Part shown: one piece after another, positions 34,727 to 42,446 of the stretch
Numbering within the stretch: position 1 is the first letter of the stretch
Layout of the letters: each line of letters begins with the position of its first letter
DNA from: an uncultured Fodinibius sp.
Lineage (GTDB): Bacteria > Bacteroidota > Rhodothermia > Balneolales > Balneolaceae
Direction of reading: 5' to 3'
Assembly (NCBI GenBank): GCA_913056455.1
Contig: CAJXMJ010000007.1
Coordinates: forward strand, 1-64,000
DNA length: 64,000 nucleotides
Translations under genes and position numbers: made by a program
The notes under the pieces: generated by a model
What the model was told of the DNA's origin: nothing
Seen by the model: only the letters and a program-made list of their open reading frames with translations
Databases searched by the model: none

Positions 34727-35527
34727 ATGCTTTATTATAAGACATTCTTTAAAAACGACGACACCGACTGGGTCGTATTTATTCACGGAGCAGGTGGAAG
34801 CTCTTCGATCTGGTTCAAACAGCTTCGGGCCTATAAAAAAGAGTTTAACGTGCTAATGGTAGATCTCCGAGGACACGGCAAGTCAAAAGGGATGCTTCAA
34901 AAATATTATGAGGATGAATACTCTTTTAAGTTAGCAAGTCAGGATATCATTGATGTTTTGGACGAAATCGGCATTACGAAAGCACATTTTGTCGGTGTTT
35001 CATTGGGCACTATTATTATCCGAACGATTGGTGAAATGCAGCCCGAACGAGTTCAATCGCTCATAATGTGCGGAGCCATAATGCGGCTTAATATCAGATC
35101 ACGTTTTTTAGTTTGGCTGGGACACCTTTTCAAAAAAGTAGTCCCCTTTATGTGGCTATACAAACTTTTTGCATGGATTATTATGCCCCGGAAACGACAT
35201 TCAGAGTCCCGAAATCTTTTTATCAGGGAAGCCAAAAACCTCTATAAAAAGGAGTTCCTCAAGTGGTTTAATATGACACACGAGGTAAATCCGCTCTTAA
35301 AATACTTTCGAGAAAAAGAATTAAAAACACGCACCCTATATATCATGGGCGGGGAGGATTACCTGTTCTTACCACCGGTTAAAAACGTAGTACAAGAACA
35401 CAAGAAATCTATGTTAGAAGTGGTAGAAAAATGTGGTCATGTGGTAAACGTGGAAAAACCAGAAGTTTTCAATCGTATAACGCTCAACTTTATCAAATCT
35501 CAGAAGCTAAGTCCCAATACCTCCTAA
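34727..35527 (+). CDS. Alpha/beta-fold hydrolase
   Basis: 266 residues. The oxyanion loop is HGAGGSSSIWFKQL, the nucleophile elbow GVSLGT (Gly-x-Ser-x-Gly), the acid probably Asp in GGEDYLF, and the catalytic His in KCGHVVNVEKPE. There is no signal peptide, so it should be cytosolic. The substrate is unknown. It follows the SDR gene by 84 bases and may be co-transcribed. It converges on the nucleotidase gene. Confidence 0.9.
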   Translation: MLYYKTFFKNDDTDWVVFIHGAGGSSSIWFKQLRAYKKEFNVLMVDLRGHGKSKGMLQKYYEDEYSFKLASQDIIDVLDEIGITKAHFVGVSLGTIIIRTIGEMQPERVQSLIMCGAIMRLNIRSRFLVWLGHLFKKVVPFMWLYKLFAWIIMPRKRHSESRNLFIREAKNLYKKEFLKWFNMTHEVNPLLKYFREKELKTRTLYIMGGEDYLFLPPVKNVVQEHKKSMLEVVEKCGHVVNVEKPEVFNRITLNFIKSQKLSPNTS

Positions 35528-35558
35528 CTGGCCGGGAAGATAGCCTCAGCCTCACAGA

Positions 35559-35999
35559 CTACTTAAGCAGATAACCTAATACAGCATCCCAGTCGAGAAA
35601 TGGCTCTTCCCCAAAATGGATGTGTTCACCCGGAAAGTCCCCGGCTCCATTTGCTGTTCTGTCATCAATAAGATAGTCCCCCCTGTTAAGATGCTTGTTA
35701 TGACTCAGAATAAGACGCTTATGTGCTACCTCGGGCAGGTGTTTTTTTACCCACAGCAATTTATCAATCCAAGCAGAGGGATTTCGCCACGGGGCCGTTG
35801 ACAAAATATAGACATCATACTGGGCACTCAGTTTGTGAAATGCATCAATAGCTCCTTCCACCGGTGGGAGATCTCGAAAAAAACCGGGCACTTCATCAAG
35901 ATCATCTTGATACTCCTGATACGTTTCCTCAGAAAGTTGATCGATCCCACTTTCAAAATCGACCAGTACATTGTCCATATCTACATAAATAATTTGCAT
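35559..35999 (-). CDS. 5'(3')-deoxyribonucleotidase-like HAD phosphatase (NT5C type)
   Basis: 146 residues. The HAD motif I is DMDNVLVDF, in which the two aspartates are kept and the usual Gly after them is Asn. Motif II is ILSTAPW, and motif IV DYLIDDRTANG. PWRNPSAWIDKLLWVKKHLP matches the NT5C/YorS-like group that removes phosphate from deoxynucleoside monophosphates. Length is shorter than the mitochondrial enzymes but normal for bacterial members. It is followed on the same strand, upstream, by the quinone oxidoreductase gene with a gap of 19 bases, so both may form one unit. Confidence 0.85.
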   Translation of the reverse strand: MQIIYVDMDNVLVDFESGIDQLSEETYQEYQDDLDEVPGFFRDLPPVEGAIDAFHKLSAQYDVYILSTAPWRNPSAWIDKLLWVKKHLPEVAHKRLILSHNKHLNRGDYLIDDRTANGAGDFPGEHIHFGEEPFLDWDAVLGYLLK

Positions 36000-36018
36000 A
36001 TACCAGTATAATCTAATC

Positions 36019-37044
36019 TTAAGGTGTTAAAATAACTTTCCCGATATTTTTCCGATTCTCAATATACCGATGAGCCTTATCCACATTTTCAAAATCAAAT
36101 GTCGCATCCACATGTGGATTGATCCAACCATCTTCCACTCCTTGTAGTATTTCCTGCATCCAGACTTTTGCCTTTTCCGGCTCGTGCCAAAGATGCCCCA
36201 AATTTACGCCAAACACACCTCGATTTTTACCAATCAATGGCAGTGGGTGATAAAATGGCATCTGCACAACTGTTTTTAGCATACCCCACATAGCGCTAAT
36301 TCCCCCGCTGGTCCCCTCACTTGCAGATGAAATTCCAAACATCCCCAAACGTCCGGTTGCTCGCAGTGCTTTATAACTGCGCTTCCATTCTTTTCCACCC
36401 AAGGGGTCGGTAATGAGTTCAACACCTTTTCCATCAGTCAAATCCATCAGTTCTTCATACCAATCCTTGTTCCGGTAATCGATGGTATAATCTAACCCGC
36501 GCTCAATCAAGAATTCGTGCTTTCGTTTACTGGCAGTACCATAGGTCGTGGCTCCGATATGCTCAGCTATCTCCAAAGCGGCAATCCCGACCCCACCACC
36601 CACATTGTGAATCAAAATAGATTCATAAGATTTCAATGATCCCATCACCTCAATCAAAATATGAGCTGTTAAGTAATTCACAGGCAAAGTAGCCGCTTCC
36701 TCAAATGATAATCGTTCAGGTTTTTCGAATAATTGCGATTCGCGAGTTGCTACCTGCTCGGCCTGTCCCTTAAAACGTGTGAAGGTAATAACCTCTTTCC
36801 CCAGCCATTTATCGTCAACCCGACTGCCCACTGAACTTACTACCCCCGAAACCTCATATCCCATTACGCAAGGCTTATCGGGCCCATCAGGATACTGGCC
36901 TTTTCGAGCAAGAATATCTGCAAAATTTAACCCGGCTGTTTTGACATTTATAATAACTTCATTTGATTCAGGCTCCAGGTCAGGGACTTCTTGAACTTCC
37001 AGCACTTCATATCCACCATTTGACGTGTTCACAATTTGTCTCAT
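36019..37044 (-). CDS. Zinc-free NAD(P)H quinone oxidoreductase (VAT1-like MDR)
   Basis: 341 residues of the medium-chain dehydrogenase family. The N-terminal GroES-like part has LNFADILARKGQYP and the Rossmann part has the cofactor loop HNVGGGVGIAALEIA. The zinc-binding cysteines of alcohol dehydrogenases are absent, which places it with quinone oxidoreductases. The insert SASEGTSGGISAMWGMLKTVVQMPFYHPLPLIGKNRGVFGVNLGHLW resembles VAT1-like proteins. The substrate is unknown. It is divergent from the MFS gene at 37217. Confidence 0.85.
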   Translation of the reverse strand: MRQIVNTSNGGYEVLEVQEVPDLEPESNEVIINVKTAGLNFADILARKGQYPDGPDKPCVMGYEVSGVVSSVGSRVDDKWLGKEVITFTRFKGQAEQVATRESQLFEKPERLSFEEAATLPVNYLTAHILIEVMGSLKSYESILIHNVGGGVGIAALEIAEHIGATTYGTASKRKHEFLIERGLDYTIDYRNKDWYEELMDLTDGKGVELITDPLGGKEWKRSYKALRATGRLGMFGISSASEGTSGGISAMWGMLKTVVQMPFYHPLPLIGKNRGVFGVNLGHLWHEPEKAKVWMQEILQGVEDGWINPHVDATFDFENVDKAHRYIENRKNIGKVILTP

Positions 37045-37160
37045 ATATATCCAGTTTTTTACAATTCTTCTCTTTGGGGTTATGCTATACTAAGATTATC
37101 AACAGCTAGCAGCCAAGCTACAACGAGCAATATTACTCATGAATACTCATCTCAGTTTTG

Positions 37161-37168
37161 TATCTTTG
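37161..37168 (+). promoter_or_regulatory. TAnnTTTG -7 box for the CynX-type MFS gene
   Basis: TATCTTTG matches the Bacteroidota -7 consensus and lies 48 bases before the ATG at 37217. The -33 region is not obvious. Confidence 0.45.
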
Positions 37169-37216
37169 GCTCGCCTTATTATAACGATATAAATTTTAGA
37201 ATTCTGAACTTTACGG

Positions 37217-38413
37217 ATGGCTGCATCTTCCCCATTTGAACAAAATTCTCGTCTCAAAAACATTTTACTTATTTCAGGCATTGTCCTTATCGCTCTGAAT
37301 CTTCGTCCCGCACTGGCGGGGGTCGGACCATTGGTAAGTACAATCCGAGAAGCCACCGGACTTTCTAACGCCATGCTGGGATTACTCACCACCCTGCCCT
37401 TGTTGGCATTTGGAGTGCTTTCAACATTAACGCCACTTTTCACAAAACGCATGGGTATTGAAGGTACCCTTGCCTTAGCAATGGCACTTCTTTCCGGAGG
37501 TATCCTTCTTCGAGTTATTCCGACAAACTGGGCACTTTTCGCGGGCACACTACTACTGGGAATTGCAATAGCTTTTGGCAATGTACTTTTGCCCAGCCTG
37601 GTTAAGCGCGACTTTCCCAATCACACTGGAATTATGACAAGCGTGTATTCCAGCATGCTGGGACTTGGAGCTACTATTGCAGCCGGCGTTAGCGTGCCAT
37701 TAGCCCATGATTTAGATTGGGGCTGGCGATGGTCACTCGGATCTTGGGCAGCCCTTGCAATTCTTGCTTTCATTGTTTGGCTCCCTCAGCTGAAAGATCT
37801 GACGGTTCCCAAGCAGGAGCGCAATTTTTTGACCTCTATGAAAGAGCTGGGCGGTTCACTCGTAGCCTGGCAAGTAGCATTATTTATGGGGCTACAATCG
37901 CTCGCATTTTATGTAGTCTTAGCTTGGCTTCCAGAAATTCTCCAAGATCGCGGACTTTCACCCAATAATGCCGGATGGATGCTTTCTCTCTCTCAGGCCA
38001 TGGGGGTAGTCGGCACCATCTTTATTCCAGTCTGGGCAGAAAAAATAAACGATCAGCGAAAGTTAGTTTGGGGGCTCATGATTGCCGAAGCCATAAGCTT
38101 AATAGGTTTGATGTTCCCGGATCCATTTTTGGTTGCCCTATGGGCATCAATAATTGGACTGACACTCGGTGGAAGCTTTGGACTGGCACTCCTGTTTATT
38201 GTACTTCGGTCATCTAACAGTGAAACAGCCACCGAACTTTCAGGGATGGCACAATCAATCGGATATTTGTTGGCTGCTATTGGTCCCACGTTATTCGGAG
38301 CCATGCACGACTTTACCGGCGCATGGTTTATTCCCCTTCTCTTTCTATTAATAATTGTAGGAGCAAAACTTATTTTTGGATTGGGAGCCGCTCGTCCGCA
38401 GGAAATAAAATAG
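37217..38413 (+). CDS. MFS transporter, CynX/NimT family
   Basis: 398 residues with about 12 membrane helices. The N-terminal NLRPALAGVGPLVSTIREATGLSNAMLGLLTTLPLLAFGVLS is the signature of the CynX/NimT (cyanate/nitroimidazole-type) branch, and FGNVLLPSLVKRDFPNHTGIMTSVYSS is its second block. No cynS gene is nearby, so cyanate is not implied; transport of a small anion or drug is the general expectation. It ends at a bidirectional terminator shared with the helicase gene. Confidence 0.88.
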   Translation: MAASSPFEQNSRLKNILLISGIVLIALNLRPALAGVGPLVSTIREATGLSNAMLGLLTTLPLLAFGVLSTLTPLFTKRMGIEGTLALAMALLSGGILLRVIPTNWALFAGTLLLGIAIAFGNVLLPSLVKRDFPNHTGIMTSVYSSMLGLGATIAAGVSVPLAHDLDWGWRWSLGSWAALAILAFIVWLPQLKDLTVPKQERNFLTSMKELGGSLVAWQVALFMGLQSLAFYVVLAWLPEILQDRGLSPNNAGWMLSLSQAMGVVGTIFIPVWAEKINDQRKLVWGLMIAEAISLIGLMFPDPFLVALWASIIGLTLGGSFGLALLFIVLRSSNSETATELSGMAQSIGYLLAAIGPTLFGAMHDFTGAWFIPLLFLLIIVGAKLIFGLGAARPQEIK

Positions 38414-38418
38414 TGTTA

Positions 38419-38457
38419 AAAAAAAAAGTGGATACCCATCGCTGGATACCCACTTTA
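38419..38457. terminator. Bidirectional terminator between MFS and DEAD-box genes
   Basis: AAAGTGG and CCACTTT form the base, CCA and TGG an inner stem, with a symmetric ATAC internal loop. On the minus strand the stem runs into about ten T, a strong terminator for the helicase gene. On the plus strand the T-run is short. Confidence 0.85.
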
Positions 38458-38481
38458 ATTGCTTTATCAATAATAAGATTA

Positions 38482-40047
38482 CTAAGCTACTTTAACATGC
38501 ACTTTTTTGCCCTTCACCCTGTTTTTATTCATCCCGTTGAGCACCTGATTTACGTATTGACCAGGAACGTCAACAAAAGAGTGCTTTGGAAAAATATCGA
38601 TATTCCCGATCACTTTTCCGGGGATACCTGATTCACCGGCAATCGCTCCGACTAAATCACCGGGATAAACATTGTTCTTTTTACCCACGTTAAAGTGAAC
38701 TTTTATCATCGCTGAATCATCATACTGAGCAACTTGCGCATTATCATTAGAAGATTCCTCTACTGAAGTGTTCATTTTTAGCAGAGCAGCTGCAATTTCA
38801 ATGGTCGTAAACCGATCGTCGGTGAACCCTTCGAGCTGCTCGATATACGGACGCAAATCTCCTTTTTCGAGCACTTCTACAACTTCTTCCATACGTCCGG
38901 CCATTTGTGACATTCGAACATCGACCATGGAAGGCATCTCAAGGGGATTCAACTGATTCTTAATCTGCTTCTCAATAGTATGCAGCTCCTTCCTTTTGCG
39001 ACGCGTGGTGAATGTAATCGCCATGCCCGATCGTCCGGCACGTCCGGTTCGACCGATGCGATGCACATAATACTCAGGATCTTGAGGGATATCATAATTG
39101 AATACTACTTCAATATCCTCAATATCCAATCCGCGGGCAGCTACATCTGTTCCAACTAAAATATCAATCGCACCAGATCGAAACTTTGCCATGACGCGAT
39201 CACGCTGATTCTGATTCAAATCACCGTTGATAAAGTCCGAAGAATATCCTCTTGACTTGAGTTCTCGTGTTACTTGCTCGGTTTTGCGCTTGGTATTACA
39301 AAAAACTAGCGCCAGCTTGAAATCATTAATATCCATAAATCGACAAATGGCTTCAGTACGAACAGAGTCGCGCACCTCTACCACATATTGCTCAATATTA
39401 GGGGCGGTAACTTTTTTGCGTTCAATTCTAATCGTCTGGGGATTATTCATATAGCGATTCATGATCTTGCGAATCCCTTTCGACATCGTTGCAGAAAACA
39501 TAATCGTTTGTACCGGCTGATCAGAATAAGATAGAATCTGTTCCATATCATCCCGAAAACCCATGTTGAGCATTTCGTCAGCTTCGTCAAAAACTACGCG
39601 TTTTAGATCATTTAGCTTCATCGTTCCCCGACGCAGGTGATCTATTGTTCGGCCCGGCGTACCAACGACGATATGGGCTCCTCGTTTAAGCGCTTTTATC
39701 TGTCGCGATATCGATTGTCCGCCATAAATAGGAATAACATTCAATCCATTAAGGTGCTTTCCTATCTTGATAAGTTCTCCCGTCACCTGTATAGCAAGTT
39801 CACGTGTGGGACACATTATTATAGTCTGTACATTTGCAATAGTAAGATCGGTTTTCTGGACTACTGGAATTCCGAATGCGGCGGTCTTTCCAGTTCCTGT
39901 TTGAGCTTGGCCAACAACATCCTTCTCCTCTAAAAGCGAAGGTATACATTGCACCTGTACGGGCGTAGGCTTTTCGAATCCCATCTGTTCTATGCCCTTA
40001 AGAATAGGATCGGTAATATTAAGTTCGTTGAAATCTAAATCTGTCAT
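38482..40047 (-). CDS. deaD: DEAD-box RNA helicase (DeaD/CsdA type)
   Basis: 521 residues from MTDLDFNELNITDPI (40047); the open frame above it to 40095 is part of the leader. All helicase motifs are present: Q motif (KPTPVQ), AQTGTGKTAAFG, PTRELAIQ, GTPGRTIDHL, DEAD in VFDEADEMLNMG, SAT, and HRIGRTGRAGRSG. After the two RecA domains, residues about 440-521 form a DbpA-type RNA-binding domain (KKNNVYPGDLVGAIAGESGIPGKVIGNIDIF). Such enzymes unwind rRNA precursors and structured mRNA, often in the cold. The upstream non-coding region is long (412 bases), as for many cold-shock mRNAs. Confidence 0.95.
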   Translation of the reverse strand: MTDLDFNELNITDPILKGIEQMGFEKPTPVQVQCIPSLLEEKDVVGQAQTGTGKTAAFGIPVVQKTDLTIANVQTIIMCPTRELAIQVTGELIKIGKHLNGLNVIPIYGGQSISRQIKALKRGAHIVVGTPGRTIDHLRRGTMKLNDLKRVVFDEADEMLNMGFRDDMEQILSYSDQPVQTIMFSATMSKGIRKIMNRYMNNPQTIRIERKKVTAPNIEQYVVEVRDSVRTEAICRFMDINDFKLALVFCNTKRKTEQVTRELKSRGYSSDFINGDLNQNQRDRVMAKFRSGAIDILVGTDVAARGLDIEDIEVVFNYDIPQDPEYYVHRIGRTGRAGRSGMAITFTTRRKRKELHTIEKQIKNQLNPLEMPSMVDVRMSQMAGRMEEVVEVLEKGDLRPYIEQLEGFTDDRFTTIEIAAALLKMNTSVEESSNDNAQVAQYDDSAMIKVHFNVGKKNNVYPGDLVGAIAGESGIPGKVIGNIDIFPKHSFVDVPGQYVNQVLNGMNKNRVKGKKVHVKVA

Positions 40048-40459
40048 AAATAAATATAATTGAGTATTAGTGAATACCTGACGCCACAAAAACATACTTA
40101 TAGTACCGGTCTTCTAAACCGCTATCCAAAAACCGTATATATTAGAGGCGCCGACAGACCAAAGAAAGGATTGCAAGAACCTGTTTAACGAGTAGGTGGG
40201 ATATTAAGTAACACCAGCTGGCGGGTAAGATACGTAATAATCGGCAGAACAACACTTTATTCTTTTGCTAAGTTGGTTACAGAACGAAACACCTACATTC
40301 CAATCTTTAATTTTCTATAATATAATCTTCAATAACCAAAAATATACTCTCTATTACCTTTAAACACTGCTTGTGAGATAAGTTAAAATCCGCTAATTGT
40401 TTTTTACACGAAAATATTTGTTCCGTAATTGTTAATAACTATTGATTTAACATCCATTT
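40048..40459. other. Intergenic region upstream of deaD; possible long leader
   Basis: 412 bases between divergent deaD and the small pilin-like gene. On the minus strand a TATAGA-like hexamer near 40310 preceded by TTGGTT could be a promoter, giving a leader of about 260 bases. The part nearest deaD (40090-40250) is richer in G and C than the rest. I see no protein-like frame with recognisable motifs and no known RNA family. Confidence 0.4.
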
Positions 40460-40843
40460 ATGGGACAACAACAACTACTTTTAGCCATTTTAGTAACTAT
40501 TCTGGTAGGCATAGCGGCAGTCGTTGCGATTAATACAATGCAAGAATCCCGGACTAATTCAAATGAGTCGGCTGTTCGCCAGGATATACTCATGATAATC
40601 AATGATGCTCAAATCTATTACAAGAAACCTAACATGCTGGATGGCGGTGGAGGCTCCTTCGATGGCATATCTAAAGAGAACATTTTATCCATCGAACCTG
40701 AAAACGAAAACGGCAGTTACGAAGTTTCCGGAACAGGCAACACTCTAACAGTTACTGGCACCGGAACGGATGAAAATGTCGAAGTGGTTGCAACAGCCGT
40801 GATGACATCGGACGGGTTAGAAGTATCATGGCCTACCCCTTAA
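40460..40843 (+). CDS. Small pilin-like membrane-anchored protein
   Basis: 127 residues. The N-terminus MGQQQLLLAILVTILVGIAAVVAIN is a short polar start directly followed by one long hydrophobic helix, with a G-Q junction of the kind cut by prepilin peptidases of class III type. The rest is soluble and rich in Gly, Thr, Asn and Asp, with a NGSYEVSGTGNTLTVTGTG beta-rich part typical of pilin head domains. I do not recognise a named family. It stands alone between deaD and the DUF420 gene, with no pilus-assembly gene in the window. Confidence 0.6.
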   Translation: MGQQQLLLAILVTILVGIAAVVAINTMQESRTNSNESAVRQDILMIINDAQIYYKKPNMLDGGGGSFDGISKENILSIEPENENGSYEVSGTGNTLTVTGTGTDENVEVVATAVMTSDGLEVSWPTP

Positions 40844-40848
40844 ACTCA

Positions 40849-41412
40849 CTAAGAGTATACTCGCAGCAAAAAGAAAATTACCACTCCCGTTACTGATACA
40901 TACAACCATACCGGCAAGGTAATTTTTGATACTTTTCGGTGCAATCTTAGCTTACCGGAAAAAGCCAGATAAAAACTGGTCAATATCATTGGCATAACAA
41001 GTGCTGATAAAATGATGTGAGTTATGAGGATAAAGAAATATATCGGTCGAACAATTCCCTCTCCTGTAAATGATGTATGACCCTGAAAGTTATGATAGAT
41101 CACATAACTAATCAGAAAAAAGGTTGACGTTACAAAAGCAGTGAGATTAAATTTCATATGCCTGCTAAAATCTCTCTGAAGTATTGCCTGATATCCAAAT
41201 AGCAACAATACAGCACTCGCACTATTGAGTAATGCGTTCAGAGCTGGCAAACTTGTAATCAGGTTTGAACTATAGTCGCTGCCTCCTTTATAATAAATCA
41301 ACCAGATCAAAAAGCCGAACACCACACTACTTATTAACAGTATTACAGCAATAGCTTTGGTTAGACTAATATTTTTCAAAAGTTCAATCGTAGCAGGTTT
41401 TTCAGAATTCAT
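40849..41412 (-). CDS. DUF420 membrane protein (CtaM/YozB-like)
   Basis: 187 residues with about five membrane helices. The layout and the conserved histidines in SRHMKFN, YHNFQGHTSF, ILITHIILSAL and KLRLHRKVSK match DUF420. Gram-positive members (YozB/CtaM) are needed for maturation of heme-copper oxidases. Its place directly upstream of, and divergent from, the act-cox operon supports such a role here; the function is inferred. The stop codon is five bases from the stop of the convergent pilin-like gene. Confidence 0.85.
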   Translation of the reverse strand: MNSEKPATIELLKNISLTKAIAVILLISSVVFGFLIWLIYYKGGSDYSSNLITSLPALNALLNSASAVLLLFGYQAILQRDFSRHMKFNLTAFVTSTFFLISYVIYHNFQGHTSFTGEGIVRPIYFFILITHIILSALVMPMILTSFYLAFSGKLRLHRKVSKITLPVWLYVSVTGVVIFFLLRVYS

Positions 41413-41741
41413 GAACTGGTATTAATGGTACATAATTTCGAGTGGAGTGAAGATACATATATATTGGATTTTTCTACAGGTTCGTCTTTGTTTAAACACC
41501 TGTCAAGTTTTCAGATATAATTCCCGGGATTCCCTGAATTCAATTAGGCATCTTTGATAAATAGATTATATTTTAGGCACCAAAATTTCGGACATGGTGA
41601 AGCGACTCCATCTATTTAGATTCGATTTAAATATGAGAAAGCTCATTTTTATGGGTTCTAAAAGAGTTGGATTTTCCATACTTTCATGCCGAAACTTTTA
41701 GAGGACAATTGACTCAAGTAACGATAAATTTTACTTAACCC
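41413..41741. other. Regulatory region between DUF420 gene and act operon
   Basis: 329 AT-rich bases. They hold a possible plus-strand promoter (TAAACA-N17-TATAAT, 41493-41521), an inverted repeat ACAGGT-N16-ACCTGT (41476-41503) over its -35 part, and TCTAAAAG/CTTTTAGA (about 41656-41702), which could form a stem in the leader. A short frame from ATG 41594 has no recognisable features. Confidence 0.45.
41493..41521 (+). promoter_or_regulatory. Candidate promoter of the act-cox operon
   Basis: TAAACA, a 17-base spacer and TATAAT. The -10 is perfect and the -35 moderate. It would give a leader of about 215 bases before actA. No TAnnTTTG box was found in this region, so this is a tentative choice. 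Confidence 0.35.
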
Positions 41742-42395
41742 ATGGCTCAGATTTTTCCCCGATGGGCAAATGAAGTACCCCAACGTATTTTGCTCGGGCT
41801 CATTATTTTCGCGACGGCAACAGTAGCAGGAGTTTGGTATTACTTTTCTCCAGAATATACCGATGTTGGCTATGCTCCCGAGCAGCCCATCGAATACAGC
41901 CACAAACTGCACGCTGGTGAACTTGATATTGATTGTCAATACTGTCATACCAACGTCTTTGATTCTAAGTTCGCGAATGTGCCACCTACAGAAACATGCA
42001 TGAATTGCCACAATCAGGTTGATGGCTCACAAAATCCTGAAGAAGTACAAAAAATTCGAGACAGCTGGGAGTCCGGTGAGTCTATCGAGTGGGTACGCGT
42101 GCACAACCTACCAGATTATGCTTACTTCAATCACGCAGCGCACGTCAACGTAGGGGTAGGTTGTGAAAGTTGCCATGGCAGGGTAGATCGAATGGAGGTT
42201 GTTCGACAAGTTGAACCTTTAAGTATGAGTTGGTGTCTTGACTGCCACCGAAACCCGGAACAAAATGTTCGGCCGGTTGAGGAAGTCACTACAATGGGAT
42301 ATGAACCGGAAAAAGATCAGATTGAAATGGGACGTGAGCTCGTAGCAAAACACAATATTGCTCCCCCTACCTACTGTCAAAGCTGTCATTATTAA
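41742..42395 (+). CDS. actA: Alternative complex III subunit A, pentaheme cytochrome c
   Basis: 217 residues. One N-terminal membrane helix (residues 15-35) anchors a periplasmic domain with five CxxCH heme sites at residues 65, 86, 141, 165 and 212. This number and spacing fit ActA, the pentaheme cytochrome of alternative complex III (ACIII). ACIII oxidises membrane quinol and replaces the bc1 complex in many Bacteroidota and in Rhodothermus. ActA forwards electrons within the complex. It is the first gene of a plus-strand run reaching coxD, with actB 51 bases downstream. Confidence 0.95.
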   Translation: MAQIFPRWANEVPQRILLGLIIFATATVAGVWYYFSPEYTDVGYAPEQPIEYSHKLHAGELDIDCQYCHTNVFDSKFANVPPTETCMNCHNQVDGSQNPEEVQKIRDSWESGESIEWVRVHNLPDYAYFNHAAHVNVGVGCESCHGRVDRMEVVRQVEPLSMSWCLDCHRNPEQNVRPVEEVTTMGYEPEKDQIEMGRELVAKHNIAPPTYCQSCHY

Positions 42396-42446
42396 AAAGA
42401 AGAAATATTTAAGCGAACGAATCTGAATTAACGCAATCGTAACGGA

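Noticed and set aside
40150-40320. Plus-strand open stretch upstream of the pilin-like gene
   Set aside because: It has no start codon with a ribosome site and no family likeness; kept only as part of the non-coding region.
41594-41701. Short open frame (about 35 codons) in the act leader
   Set aside because: No recognisable motif and no good ribosome site; it may be chance in an AT-rich leader.
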